Source: Rhizobacter koreensis (GTDB lineage Bacteria; Pseudomonadota; Gammaproteobacteria; Burkholderiales; Burkholderiaceae_C). Taken from it: a stretch of 64,000 bases of DNA. Shown here piece by piece: positions 15,387 to 25,622 of the stretch. Numbering within the stretch: position 1 is the first letter of the stretch; every line of letters begins with the position of its first letter. The stretch spans positions 237,544 through 301,543 of the forward strand of contig NZ_JABWMJ010000008.1 in NCBI RefSeq assembly GCF_013366375.1, given 5' to 3'. The translations under genes and the position numbers were made by a program. The notes beneath the pieces are model-generated. The model had not been told where the DNA came from, ran no database searches, and worked only from the letters and a program-made list of their open reading frames with translations.

Positions 15387-15526
15387 GGCTGCAGATAAGG
15401 CTCAGTTCTCTCGGGCCGACTGTTCAGCACGTGCTCGCCCGAGTGCTCCGGCAGCAGGATCACCTCTCGCGTGCCCTCAACCGGCGTGGCGGTCGGGTCG
15501 ACCTTCATGGCGTCCTCGCGGCTCAT
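15383..15526 (-). CDS. Short ORF coupled to the SIR2-like gene (47 aa)
   Basis: Runs from an ATG at 15526 to a TGA that overlaps the ATG of the SIR2-like gene (ATGA). The peptide begins MSREDAMKVDPTATPVEGTR and resembles the N-terminal pattern of small phage proteins of unknown function. The open frame extends about 20 codons further upstream without a start, so it may be the 3' end of a decayed gene that now serves as a leader cistron. Too short for standard ORF calling. Confidence 0.4.
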   Translation of the reverse strand: MSREDAMKVDPTATPVEGTREVILLPEHSGEHVLNSRPERTEPYLQP

Positions 15527-15605
15527 CTTCCAGCGCGAGCGGTGGCGCTTGCCCGGCTTGCCGGCGGTGGGCAGCCACCCAGCGTTCGACCTCTTTCACG
15601 CGGGG

Positions 15606-16433
15606 CTACTTTGATGCCGTCGCGAGGAATCCATCTGTGCCGTCCGGTAGAAGGACGGCAACGGTCAAAGTACGCCTCGCCCCCACCGACAGAACGCCCA
15701 CGCCTGCGAGCGTGCGCTGATCGAAGAGACAGTTCGGGCCGGAGTAGGAGAGCGAGACATCGAAGACGTTCTTGCCACTTCGATGCGGCCTCACCGTGCC
15801 CGTCTGCGTGCAGCCGGCTTGGTTGCTGCTTACTTGCCCGGTGCTCGAGATCGTCACGGGCGTGTTGGTAATGCCGCCAGCGGACGCTGCTCTGAAGATC
15901 CACGAGCCGGCAACGTCGCTAACGGACGCGGGGCGCAAGTAGTTGCTGTCGAAGTCCGCTTTGAAGGTACCTGGGTTGACCCCACCGATGTCGCCCGACA
16001 TTGACCCTGCAGGCGTGTAGGTGCCGGATACGTTGATGGGCAGAATGGCGCCCCCGTAGAGGTAGTAGTCCGTACCGGCGCCGCTGAACACCGATCTGCT
16101 GGCAGAGACGTTGCCGTGGATCGCACCGTGAGCAAGCCCGTTCTGCCCATAGATGCCCCAGGTCTCGCCCGTGTCCAAGACGAGTACGTCGAACGTGTAG
16201 CCGGTGGACGTCGTCCCGCTCCAGAAGCCCTCTGGGGTGCTCGTTGGCGCAGGCGCCGGGGCTGGCGCGGGTGCTGGCGTGGGGGCCGGAGACGGTGCTG
16301 GAGAAGGGCTCTGTGCCACGCCGGTGTTGAAAGGACTCGTCCCCGCGTTTGGACCTCCGCCGCCGCAAGCCGCGAGCGCGAAGGCGCTGGCCAGCCATGA
16401 GAGTCGCGTTCTGATGTCCATGAGGGTGTGCAT
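15606..16433 (-). CDS. Secreted lipoprotein with Pro/Ala linker (cargo)
   Basis: About 275 residues from ATG 16433 (ATG 16421 is also possible). The signal peptide MDIRTRLSWLASAFALAAC ends in a lipobox, with Cys followed by GGGG. A (PA)n/(SP)n linker of about 30 residues follows, then a beta-rich domain with repeated GTY/GSW patterns (GFWSGTTSTGYTFDVLV, GSWIFRAASAGGITN), as in small bacterial surface lipoproteins. It is expected at the outer membrane. On the opposite strand to the phage operon and near the element end, it looks like cargo altering the host surface. A kelch lipoprotein occupies the same relative place in element 2. Confidence 0.75.
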   Translation of the reverse strand: MHTLMDIRTRLSWLASAFALAACGGGGPNAGTSPFNTGVAQSPSPAPSPAPTPAPAPAPAPAPTSTPEGFWSGTTSTGYTFDVLVLDTGETWGIYGQNGLAHGAIHGNVSASRSVFSGAGTDYYLYGGAILPINVSGTYTPAGSMSGDIGGVNPGTFKADFDSNYLRPASVSDVAGSWIFRAASAGGITNTPVTISSTGQVSSNQAGCTQTGTVRPHRSGKNVFDVSLSYSGPNCLFDQRTLAGVGVLSVGARRTLTVAVLLPDGTDGFLATASK

Positions 16434-16576
16434 TCCTGTCGTTCGCTGCGTGCTGCATGCTAGGGGCGGAACAAGGCGCGCCCGAAGCCTGAGCGTGGAA
16501 TCGTTCACACATCAAAGGGATGGCTGAGCCGCCGCGGGCCAGGAAGAATGGCTCGTCACCCGCCGAGGTAGCCGCC

Positions 16577-16777
16577 ATGGACATCCACGCCTTGACCTTC
16601 GCGCACATCCGTTGGATCGAGCGATGCGCCGAGCGGATCCCGGCGGCCGACCCGGAGATCGGCCACATGGCGGCCGTGCAGCAGGCGTTCGAGCTGTTCG
16701 AAACCTGGCCGCTCGCCGATCCAGTGGCAGCCGCTGAGGCGTTCAGCGCGCGCGAGCTGATCGTGCTGCCGGCGTAG
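16577..16777 (+). CDS. Small hypothetical protein
   Basis: 66 residues from ATG 16577 (the frame is open from 16520). Helical, with aromatic residues (IRWIERCAERI, AFELFETWPLADPVAAAEAF). No family was recognised. It stands alone between the lipoprotein and the excision region. Confidence 0.45.
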   Translation: MDIHALTFAHIRWIERCAERIPAADPEIGHMAAVQQAFELFETWPLADPVAAAEAFSARELIVLPA

Positions 16778-16816
16778 TGGAGTCCAACTCTGCCGTGTCC
16801 CGCGCAGAGCCCAGCA

Positions 16817-17008
16817 TCACGCACGGGGCGTTCTCGCTGGTAACCGGTCCAGCCGGCGGAGTGCCGCCTCCGCCTCCGCCATGACCACGCGGGCTCGTAC
16901 GAGTTGCCCCTTGTCGCCCCGAAGGTCCGCCTGGAGCTTCGCCACAAGGTCGCGCGATTCCTCGACTGCGCGCTGCGCGTCAGCTAGAAGCCTGTCGACA
17001 TGAGCCAT
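16817..17008 (-). CDS. Small coiled-coil protein
   Basis: 63 residues predicted as one long helix (LLADAQRAVEESRDLVAKLQ, then LVRARVVMAEAEAALRRLDRL). No family was recognised. Starts at ATG 17008 and precedes the perfect palindrome at 17064-17090, which lies in its upstream region. Confidence 0.45.
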   Translation of the reverse strand: MAHVDRLLADAQRAVEESRDLVAKLQADLRGDKGQLVRARVVMAEAEAALRRLDRLPARTPRA

Positions 17009-17063
17009 GGCCCGAGCCTATCGCGAGCGGCCTGTGGCGGCATGGGCTGGTCGTGCAGCCCGC

Positions 17064-17090
17064 GTGGGGTGGAGTCCAACTCCACCCCAC
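17064..17090. repeat. Perfect 12-bp inverted repeat with CCA spacer
   Basis: GTGGGGTGGAGT, CCA, ACTCCACCCCAC. A partial copy of its centre (TGGAGTCCAACTC) lies at 16778-16790. It sits between the minus-strand genes starting at 17008 and ending at 17100. It could be an operator or a strong RNA hairpin; no T tract follows on either strand. Confidence 0.55.
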
Positions 17091-17099
17091 GGCTCCGGC

Positions 17100-17348
17100 T
17101 CAGGCTGGTTTGGCCCACCGCGGCTGAGCGGGCTTCACTTTTGGCCGCGGTGCCTCCGGCATCTTTCCAAACGTCCCGCTGCAGACAGCCTGGTAGTGCG
17201 CCCGCTCGAGGATGACGCCAGCGGGCCCCCGTCGCGCGCGCCAGAAGCCCTGCCGGTGCAGCTCCGTCAGAACCTTGGCCGGCTGCGTGTAACCGGTGAT
17301 CTGCCGTAGCTCGTCATCGCTGAGAATGATCTCGCGGAGGTAGTTCAT
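17100..17348 (-). CDS. DUF4224-type small protein
   Basis: 82 residues. ILSDDELRQITGYTQPAKVL and TELHRQGFWRARRGPAGVIL follow the DUF4224 pattern (LxxLTGY...Q...L...G...G...V). These proteins are common near excisionase genes in Burkholderiales prophages and probably bind DNA. A longer frame from 17531 overlaps the divergent excisionase and is rejected. Only about 40 bp separates the two divergent starts. Confidence 0.65.
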   Translation of the reverse strand: MNYLREIILSDDELRQITGYTQPAKVLTELHRQGFWRARRGPAGVILERAHYQAVCSGTFGKMPEAPRPKVKPAQPRWAKPA

Positions 17349-17387
17349 GCTTCGTACGAGATGAGCCAAGTGCAGCATACGCCCCCT

Positions 17388-17591
17388 ATGGTGACCGTCC
17401 CGGCAGCACGGTACGTCACCATCGAGCTCGCGTCGACGCTGACCGGCTACACGCCGAGCGCCATGCGCACGAAGATCAGCCGCGGCGTCTGGCTTGAAGG
17501 CCGAGAGTGGGTGCGCGCGCCCGACGGACACGTGCTGATCGACATGCGGGGCTACGAGAGGTGGGTGTACAGCGCGCAGCCAAAGCGCTAG
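17388..17591 (+). CDS. Excisionase-like DNA-binding protein
   Basis: 67 residues from ATG 17388 (ATG 17361 would extend it by nine residues but leaves almost no room for the divergent promoter). The pattern YVTIELASTLTGYTPSAMRT, then RGVWLEGREWVRAPDGHVLI matches excisionases of Burkholderiales integrative elements. It should act with the integrase at 966, although it lies at the opposite end of the element, so both genes flank the joined attachment site when the element is circular. Confidence 0.7.
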   Translation: MVTVPAARYVTIELASTLTGYTPSAMRTKISRGVWLEGREWVRAPDGHVLIDMRGYERWVYSAQPKR

Positions 17592-17613
17592 CGTATCGCC
17601 CCATACAGGCGTG

Positions 17614-17635
17614 AAAAAGCCGCCCGAAGGCGGCT
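17614..17635 (-). terminator. Terminator of the toxin-antitoxin transcript
   Basis: On the minus strand AGCCGCC, loop TTCG, GGCGGCT is followed by five T (complement of 17614-17618). It lies 15 bp past the stop of the antitoxin gene. Confidence 0.75.
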
Positions 17636-17650
17636 GATGACAGGTAAGGG

Positions 17651-17998
17651 CTAGGCCGCCCGCTTCATCTCCGGCGGATTTGGGTTCTCTTCCGCCTCAG
17701 TCTGGCGCTGCGTCTCGACAGCGCCGATAAGCATCTGCTTCAGTTCGCCTTCAGCCCATCGGCAAATGGCGTCCCGCATCAGGGGCTGGTAGCCGACACC
17801 GTGCATCTTGGCCAGTGCCTTGTACGTTTGAATCGTGCTCCGCGGCAAGCGAATCGAAATCGCTTGCAAGCCCATTGCATCCTCAATCTCCTGCTCCAGC
17901 TCGGCCGACACGCGCTTCGCGTGAGCGTCGTCGCCCCCAAGCGGGCCATTCTCCCAAGCTTCGGCGGTTCCTTGGATCAATGTCCTATCCTTCTTCAT
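17651..17998 (-). CDS. BrnA/CopG-like antitoxin
   Basis: 115 residues with a ribbon-helix-helix-like core, AISIRLPRSTIQTYKALAKM (about residues 46-65), followed by GYQPLMRDAICRWAEGEL. Such proteins bind their toxin through one end and repress their own promoter through the ribbon. It lies 17 bp downstream of the toxin gene, the usual toxin-first order of brnTA. The hydrophilic tail (ETQRQTEAEENPNPPEM) is probably disordered. Confidence 0.75.
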   Translation of the reverse strand: MKKDRTLIQGTAEAWENGPLGGDDAHAKRVSAELEQEIEDAMGLQAISIRLPRSTIQTYKALAKMHGVGYQPLMRDAICRWAEGELKQMLIGAVETQRQTEAEENPNPPEMKRAA

Positions 17999-18015
17999 TT
18001 CGGCGCTCCTCTGTT

Positions 18016-18312
18016 TTACCTACCCAGCCGGTTGTACCGGTCGATCTTTTCCGGGGTGGGTTCGAATGCAGACTTGAGGTACATGTTGCGTTCGCGATAC
18101 ACGAAGACGACCTGGAGGAGACGGTCTCTGTTCGTGGGCGCTATGAACCACAAGGTGGGTGGGTCGGTCTGACAATCCTCGCGATCGTCGATGAGAAACG
18201 TTCCGCACTTGTTCTCGAAGCACTGCTCGACCTCCCTGACGGAGACTTGGTGCTTCTCTCTGAGCTTGGCGATGATCGCCGCGGACACGACCAAACCCTT
18301 CATGCGAGGCAT
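18016..18312 (-). CDS. BrnT-like toxin
   Basis: 98 residues. The pattern VSVREVEQCFENKCGTFLID, then PPTLWFIAPTNRDRLLQVVFVYRERNMYLKSAFEP, matches the small RelE/BrnT-like group of toxins, which are often misnamed in databases. Toxins of this fold cleave mRNA at the ribosome. Start is ATG 18312 or ATG 18303. Together with the downstream antitoxin it would favour retention of the element. Immediately upstream lies the palindrome TGTATATACA. Confidence 0.72.
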   Translation of the reverse strand: MPRMKGLVVSAAIIAKLREKHQVSVREVEQCFENKCGTFLIDDREDCQTDPPTLWFIAPTNRDRLLQVVFVYRERNMYLKSAFEPTPEKIDRYNRLGR

Positions 18313-18322
18313 TGTATATACA
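18313..18322. promoter_or_regulatory. Palindrome at the toxin promoter, candidate operator
   Basis: TGTATATACA is a perfect 10-bp palindrome touching the toxin start. Read on the minus strand it overlaps a TATACA/TATAAT-like -10 box, so autoregulation by the antitoxin is likely. Confidence 0.45.
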
Positions 18323-18486
18323 GATCGCTAGCGCTGCGCCTAGGGCCTTTCCTACCAATTGTGGGGTGGTGTGACTGATTGCCCATCCCTAGCAGTACGG
18401 CGCTCCGGGGCCATGATTGGGGCCATGAGACCGCGCCTTGGCGACACAAACCCGTGCCTACGCCCGGTGATCGGCGCGGAAAGCAG

Positions 18487-18505
18487 GTGATGATCGAACA
18501 TGTGA
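18487..18505. other. Candidate right attachment core of element 1
   Basis: GTGATGATCGA followed by ACATGTGA, matching 781-801 except for a two-base gap. The position between the arm-type repeats and a terminator mirrors the left end. Confidence 0.3.
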
Positions 18506-18540
18506 GGCGCGGCGGCGAGCCGCTGCCCGCCCGCGTGCAG

Positions 18541-18567
18541 AGCCCGTCCTTTGTGACGGGCTTTTTT
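18541..18567 (+). terminator. Rho-independent terminator
   Basis: GCCCGTC (18542-18548), short loop, GACGGGC, then TTTTTT. No gene reads into it from the left within the chromosome part, so it may be the original terminator of a transcript interrupted by element 1. Confidence 0.6.
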
Positions 18568-18655
18568 CTTCCCGCGCACGCGATGAAGTGCCGACGTTCG
18601 GCAGGCCCGGATGGGTCGGACCGCTCACGGGCGTGCGCCGCCTCGGGGGTACGGC

Positions 18656-19879
18656 TCAGGCCGCGCGCGGCCGTGGTGACATTCGGCCGCGGCTCGCTCC
18701 GCGGCGCCCCGGAAGGTTCGGCCCGCGCAGCGCGCGCCCCAGGTCTTCGAGGCTCGCGAGGTTGTGGACGGGCAGGAACCGGTCGACGTGCGGTAGCAGG
18801 GCGCGCACACCGGCGGCGCGCGGCTCGAAGCCGTCGTAGCGCAGCAGCGGGTTGAGCCAGACGATCTCGGCCGCGAAGCGGCGCAGCTGCGCCGCTGCGC
18901 TCGCGAGGTCGCCGTGCTCGTCGCGGTCGAGGCCGTCGGTGACCAGGATCAGCGCGGCGCTCGAGCCGAGGAGGCGCCGCGCCCAATGCCGGTTGAAGTC
19001 GTCGAGGCACGAGGCGATGCGGGTGCCGCCTTTCCAGTCCGGCACCTGCGCGTCGGCGCGCTGCAGCGCAAGGTCGGGGTCGCGGCCGCGCAGCGCACGC
19101 GTCACGTTGGTCAGACGCGTTCCGAACGTGAGCGTGTGGACCTGGTGGTGGCGCCGCGTGAGGCCGTGGGCCCAGTGCAGCAGCACGCGTGCGTAGCGCT
19201 CCATCGAACCCGAGATGTCGATCAGCAGCACCAAGGCCGGCGTCTCGCGGCGCGGCCGCGTGGTCGCGGGTTCCAGCGTCGACGGGTCGCGCGCCATGCG
19301 CTGCAGCGTCGCGCGCAGGTCGATGCGACCGCGCGGGGCGGCCTCGTGGCGCCGCCGCTGCACCTCGGCGACCGGCATCGGCACCTCCTCGACGAGGCGC
19401 CGCGCGGCCGCGAACTCGGTGGCGGTCATCGTCTCGAAGTCGGCGCGCTGCAGGCGTTCGCGGTCCGAGAACGTGATGCTGGCGTCGAGGCTCGACGTCT
19501 CCTCCCGCGGGCGCTCCGCGGTCGCTGGACGCGGCCCGCTCAGCGCCTCGGCGAGGCGGTTGGAGCGTGGCGTTCGATCGCGCGATCCGGCGCGAGCGGT
19601 GACCTCCGGGAGCAGCTCGGCGAGCACGCGCTCGAGCAGCTTGGGGTCGCGCCAGAACGCGTCGAAAAGCGCGTCGAAGATCGGCTGCTGCTCGTGGCTG
19701 TCGAGCATGACGGCGGCGAGCGCGGCGTGCACGTCGCCGCGCCGTTCGACGCCGACCTGCTCGAGCGCGTCGAGCGCGGCGATCACGCGGTCGGGCCCGA
19801 CCGGCAGGGCGGCGCGGCGCAGCACGCGCGCGAAGTGGACGACGTTGGCGCCGAAGACGCCGTGCGGGATCGTGCTCAC
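18656..19879 (-). CDS. coxE: VWA-domain protein, CoxE family
   Basis: 407 residues from GTG 19879. The C-terminal half is a von Willebrand A domain with a MIDAS motif, VLLIDISGSMERYARV (DxSxS), a later threonine in KGGTRIA, and a second Asp in LILVTDGLDRDE. CoxE and its MoxR-type partner insert or mature the Mo-Cu cofactor of aerobic CO dehydrogenases and related hydroxylases. The GTG overlaps the stop of the AAA gene (GTGA), showing translational coupling. A longer frame to 20614 only shadows the upstream gene. Confidence 0.88.
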   Translation of the reverse strand: MSTIPHGVFGANVVHFARVLRRAALPVGPDRVIAALDALEQVGVERRGDVHAALAAVMLDSHEQQPIFDALFDAFWRDPKLLERVLAELLPEVTARAGSRDRTPRSNRLAEALSGPRPATAERPREETSSLDASITFSDRERLQRADFETMTATEFAAARRLVEEVPMPVAEVQRRRHEAAPRGRIDLRATLQRMARDPSTLEPATTRPRRETPALVLLIDISGSMERYARVLLHWAHGLTRRHHQVHTLTFGTRLTNVTRALRGRDPDLALQRADAQVPDWKGGTRIASCLDDFNRHWARRLLGSSAALILVTDGLDRDEHGDLASAAAQLRRFAAEIVWLNPLLRYDGFEPRAAGVRALLPHVDRFLPVHNLASLEDLGRALRGPNLPGRRGASRGRMSPRPRAA

Positions 19880-20835
19880 GCCGGCGCGCCGGCCTCGCCG
19901 CCCGCGATGCCGAGCGCGCGCAGTTCGGCGAGCAGGCGCGCGGCGTCGCCGCCCTGCAGGCGCTCGATGTCGTCGCGGTGCTTGAGCAGCACGCCGAGCG
20001 TGTCGTGGAGCGACGCCGGGTCGAGCGCGAGCGTGTTGAGCGCGACCAGCGCGTTGAGCCAGTCGATCGTCTCGGCGATGCCCGGCGGCTTGAAAAGGTC
20101 GAGCCCGCGCGCGCGCTGCACGAACTCGACGACCTGCCGGTACAGCCGCTCCGACGCGCCCGGCGCGCGGATGCGCACGATCTCGAGCTCGCGCTCGACG
20201 CTCGGGAAGTCGACCCAGTGGTAGAGGCACCGGCGCTTGAGCGCGTCGTGGATCTCGCGCGTGCGGTTGCTCGTGATGATCGCGAGCGGCGCGGCCGCAG
20301 GATCGGCGCGCACGGTGCCGAGCTCGGGAATCGTGAGCTGGTTCTCCGCCAGCACCTCGAGCAGGAACGCGTCGAACGGCTCGTCGGCGCGGTCGAGCTC
20401 GTCGAGCAGCAGTACCGGCGAGCGGTCCTGCGTCAGCGCCTGCAGCAGCGGCCGCTCGATCAGCATGCGGCGCGCGTAGAGCCTCTCGGCGAGGCGCTCC
20501 TTGGATGCCGCATCGCTCACCGCGTGCGCCGCCTCGGCGAGCCGGATCTCGATCATCTGACGCGCGACGTTCCACTCGTACGCGGTCTGCGCGATGTCGA
20601 GCCCCTCGTAGCACTGCACGCGCAGCAGTCGGGTCGCAAGGCCGCGCGCCAGCGCCTTGGCGAGCTCGGTCTTGCCGACGCCCGGCTCGCCCTCAAGGAA
20701 GAGCGGCCGCCGAAGGCGCAGGCTCAGGAAGACGGCGGTCGCGAGGCGCCGGTCGGCGACGTAGTTCTCGGCCGCGAGCAAGGCGAGAACCGCGTCGACG
20801 GACTCGGGTGCGGGCGGCGGGCTCGGCGGGGTCAT
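19876..20835 (-). CDS. coxD: MoxR-family AAA+ ATPase, CoxD-like
   Basis: 319 residues. Walker A GEPGVGKT (residues 49-56), Walker B VLLLDELD (141-148), and the sensor region ITSNRTRE. CoxD is a chaperone that uses ATP to help assemble the active-site cofactor, with the VWA protein encoded next to it. It lies 60 bp downstream of coxM in the order S-L-M-D-E. Confidence 0.9.
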   Translation of the reverse strand: MTPPSPPPAPESVDAVLALLAAENYVADRRLATAVFLSLRLRRPLFLEGEPGVGKTELAKALARGLATRLLRVQCYEGLDIAQTAYEWNVARQMIEIRLAEAAHAVSDAASKERLAERLYARRMLIERPLLQALTQDRSPVLLLDELDRADEPFDAFLLEVLAENQLTIPELGTVRADPAAAPLAIITSNRTREIHDALKRRCLYHWVDFPSVERELEIVRIRAPGASERLYRQVVEFVQRARGLDLFKPPGIAETIDWLNALVALNTLALDPASLHDTLGVLLKHRDDIERLQGGDAARLLAELRALGIAGGEAGAPA

Positions 20836-20894
20836 GGACGCGCGAATTCGTGGTCGCGCCGGTGGGTGCCGGCGCGGCGGTCGGATGCCGGACC

Positions 20895-21689
20895 CTAGCG
20901 CGCGAGCGCGGCCTCGACCGCGCGTGCCGCGATCACGCTGATCAGCGCGGCGCGGTACTCGGCCGAGCCGTGCAGGTCGCCGTTGATGTCGTCGGCCGGC
21001 ATCCGCACCGCCCTGGCCGCCTCGGGCGTGAAGCTCTGTGCCAGCGCCTGCTCGATCGGGGTCGCGCGGAACACCGCCGACTTGGCGCCGGTGACCGCGA
21101 CGCGCACGCCGCTCGCGGTCCGCGCGACGAACACGCCGATCAGCGCGAAGCGCGACGCCGGCTGCTTGAACTTCACGTACGCCGCGGTGCGCACCGCCGG
21201 GAAGCTGATCGAGGTGATCAGCTCGCCGGGCTCGAGCGCGGTCTCGAAGAGGCCGAGGAAGAACTGCTCGGCGCCGATGTCGCGGCGATCGGTGTGGATG
21301 GTCGCGTCAAGCGCGAGCACCGCGCTCGGGTAGCACGCCGCCGAGTCGGCGTTGGCGACCGAGCCGCCGATGGTGCCCATGTTGCGCACCATCGGGTCCC
21401 CGATCTGCCCGGCGAGCTCGGCGAGCGCCGGGAGCACCCGCTGCACGTCGGCCGAGCGTGCCACCTCGGCATGGCGTGCCATCGCGCCGATCGTCACGCC
21501 GCGTTCGTCGGCGCGGATTGCGCGCAGCTCCTCGACCGCGCCGAGGTCGACGAGGCGCGTCGACGACGCGAGGCGCAGCCGCATCGCCTGCACGAGGCTC
21601 TGCCCGCCGGCGAGATAACGGGTGTCTTCGCCGGCGGCGGCGACGGCATCGGCGCGGCTCGTCGGGCGCTGGTATTCGAATCCGTACAT
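20895..21689 (-). CDS. coxM: Molybdenum hydroxylase FAD subunit, CoxM family
   Basis: 264 residues from ATG 21689. It carries the FAD-binding signatures YLAGGQSLVQAMRLR and MGTIGGSVANADSAACYPS of the CO dehydrogenase and xanthine dehydrogenase medium subunit. It passes electrons from the iron-sulfur subunit to a quinone or other acceptor. Eleven bases separate it from the large-subunit gene. The frame is open far upstream, but that part overlaps coxL. Confidence 0.92.
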   Translation of the reverse strand: MYGFEYQRPTSRADAVAAAGEDTRYLAGGQSLVQAMRLRLASSTRLVDLGAVEELRAIRADERGVTIGAMARHAEVARSADVQRVLPALAELAGQIGDPMVRNMGTIGGSVANADSAACYPSAVLALDATIHTDRRDIGAEQFFLGLFETALEPGELITSISFPAVRTAAYVKFKQPASRFALIGVFVARTASGVRVAVTGAKSAVFRATPIEQALAQSFTPEAARAVRMPADDINGDLHGSAEYRAALISVIAARAVEAALAR

Positions 21690-21700
21690 GGCCGGCTCCC

Positions 21701-24075
<2,375 letters not shown>

Positions 24076-24079
<4 letters not shown>

Positions 24080-24141
24080 CGCACGATCCTCCGCGCGGTG
24101 CGCTCCAGGACGAGCGCTTGGAAGCGGCTCGGCGCGCTCAT
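24076..24141 (-). CDS. 21-codon bridging ORF between coxS and coxL
   Basis: The ATG (24139-24141) overlaps the coxS stop as ATGA, and its own TGA (24076-24078) overlaps the coxL ATG as ATGA. The peptide starts [20 protein letters not shown]. The double overlap suggests that it carries ribosomes from coxS to coxL and helps set subunit ratios; the peptide itself may have no function. Confidence 0.45.
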
Positions 24142-24629
24142 GCGTGGCTCTCCGCGGCGGCGGCCGGCTGGCGCGCCTGGCAGAAGCGGATCGACTTGAC
24201 GATGTTCTGGTAGCCGGTGCAGCGGCAGATGTTGCCGTCGAGACCCTCGCGGATGGCGTGCTCGTCGGCGTCGGGATGGTCCGCGAGGAGCTGCACCGCC
24301 GACATCACCATGCCCGGCGTGCAGAACCCGCACTGCAGGCCGTGACACTCGCGGAAGGCCTCCTGCATCGGGTGCAGCGAGCCCGCCGGCGCGAGCCCCT
24401 CGATCGTGGTGACGGCGCCGCCGCTCGCCTGCACGGCAAGGATGGAGCACGACTTGATGGCACGACCATCGAGGTGCACGGTGCACGCGCCACACTGCGC
24501 CGTGTCGCAGCCGACGTGGGTGCCGGTCAATCGCAGGTGGTCACGAATGAACTGCACCAGCAGGGTGCGAGCGTCGATGCTCGCCTCGACCGCACGGCCG
24601 TTGACGGTCAGGGACAGGGGAACGTTCAC
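24138..24629 (-). CDS. coxS: Molybdenum hydroxylase 2Fe-2S subunit, CoxS family
   Basis: 163 residues from GTG 24629 (homology to the family starts at SLTVNG). Cysteines for the plant-type cluster are C41, C46, C49 and C61 ([11 protein letters not shown]), and for the second cluster C100, C103, C135 and C137 (CGFC, CRC), so both 2Fe-2S centres are intact. It is the first gene of the cox operon. Confidence 0.92.
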   Translation of the reverse strand: MNVPLSLTVNGRAVEASIDARTLLVQFIRDHLRLTGTHVGCDTAQCGACTVHLDGRAIKSCSILAVQASGGAVTTIEGLAPAGSLHPMQEAFRECHGLQCGFCTPGMVMSAVQLLADHPDADEHAIREGLDGNICRCTGYQNIVKSIRFCQARQPAAAAESHA

Positions 24630-24803
24630 GCGGGGGCTCCTTCGAGGGCTGGCCAGACGCACGCCGCGGAGGCCGACCCGATTCATTGTTCGAGGATGTA
24701 CCGGCGCGCCGAGCATGGGCTTTCCCTAATGCAGGGCGGGTGCGGCGGGATAACCTCGTCCGCGAAGGCCGGGTTGCCGGCGAACCAGCGAGGAGACTCC
24801 GCC

Positions 24804-25001
24804 ATGAACGATTCATCGACGCCGCCCGCTGATCGGGCGGCAGACGCCCAGCGCGACACCCTGATGGACGCGCAGCGCAAGGCCAGCGAGCAGCAGCCCG
24901 GCAGCTTCAAGGACGAGGCGGTCACCGACAAGGTGGTCGAGATCCCGCCGCGCCCGAAGGACGAGAAGCCGATCGAGGGCTTGGACCCCGAATCGCCATG
25001 A
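24804..25001 (+). CDS. Small hydrophilic protein of unknown function
   Basis: 65 residues from ATG 24804 with an AGGAGA Shine-Dalgarno. Rich in Asp, Glu, Lys, Pro and Ser and probably disordered (SSTPPADRAADAQRD, EIPPRPKDEKPIEGL). It is divergent from coxS. The longer frame from 24048 is antisense to coxS and rejected. Confidence 0.55.
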   Translation: MNDSSTPPADRAADAQRDTLMDAQRKASEQQPGSFKDEAVTDKVVEIPPRPKDEKPIEGLDPESP

Positions 25002-25196
25002 GCGCGCCGGCGGCAGCCTCACGCGGTGCAGTGGCGCCGGACTTGCATGCCCGCCCCGGCGGCCCCAACTTCGAGCGGAACGCGCTTGCGGCTCACGACT
25101 GACGTCAGCCTGATGGAAGACCGACGGCCGATCGCACCGGCGTTCCCCCGCTCATCCCCTGAACCGACGACCGGCGGTGTCGCACGCGGTTTGCCC

Positions 25197-25224
25197 TTGT
25201 GAAATAGTCGTGCAGTGCTATATG
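25197..25224 (+). promoter_or_regulatory. Candidate promoter of clpSA
   Basis: TTGTGA (25197-25202), 16-bp spacer, TATATG (25219-25224), about 40 bp upstream of the clpS start. Recognised by eye only. Confidence 0.35.
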
Positions 25225-25265
25225 CCCTACCAGGTCCTGGAAAGATCGTCTCGATAGAATGAAAC

Positions 25266-25622
25266 ATGCCCACCGATAAGCCGCCGCCGCCAGCGCAACC
25301 GCCTGCGCGGCCGGCTCGCGACGACGGTCAGGGCGCCGTCGTCGCCGAGAGACAGGCGGCCAAGACGGAGCCGCCACGGATGTACCAGGTGGTCCTGCTG
25401 AACGACGACTACACGCCGATGGAGTTTGTCGTCATGGTTCTGCAGGAGTATTTCGGACGTGATCTCGAAACCGCGACGCAGATCATGTTGAAGATCCACC
25501 ACGACGGTCGCGGGGTCTGCGGTGTCTACAGCAAGGACATCGCCGCGACCAAGGTGGAACTGGTGCTGACCGCCGCCCGGCGTGGCGGTCACCCGCTGCA
25601 ATGCATTATGGAGTCCGCATGA
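25266..25622 (+). CDS. clpS: ATP-dependent Clp protease adaptor ClpS
   Basis: 118 residues. The conserved core [20 protein letters not shown] and [13 protein letters not shown] match ClpS, which delivers N-end-rule substrates to ClpAP. The N-terminal 35 residues are a flexible Pro/Ala-rich extension. The stop overlaps the clpA ATG (ATGA), the conserved arrangement in proteobacteria. Confidence 0.96.
   Translation: MPTDKPPPPAQPPARPARDDGQGAVVAERQAAKTEPPRMYQVVLLNDDYTPMEFVVMVLQEYFGRDLETATQIMLKIHHDGRGVCGVYSKDIAATKVELVLTAARRGGHPLQCIMESA

Larger units (their letters stand above)
18323..18655. other. Right boundary region of element 1
   Basis: No gene is seen in this stretch. It contains two GGGGCCAT repeats (18407-18414 and 18419-18426), the candidate attachment core (18487-18505) and a plus-strand terminator (18541-18567). 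Chromosomal genes resume at 18656. Confidence 0.4.

Noticed and set aside
16230..16330. Tandem repeat-like GGCGCGGGTGCTGG stretch
   Set aside because: It encodes the Pro/Ala linker of the lipoprotein; irregular unit length and no array structure.
19880..20614. Upstream extension of the VWA gene
   Set aside because: The frame is open but overlaps the MoxR-type gene out of frame; the GTGA junction at 19876-19879 marks the real start.
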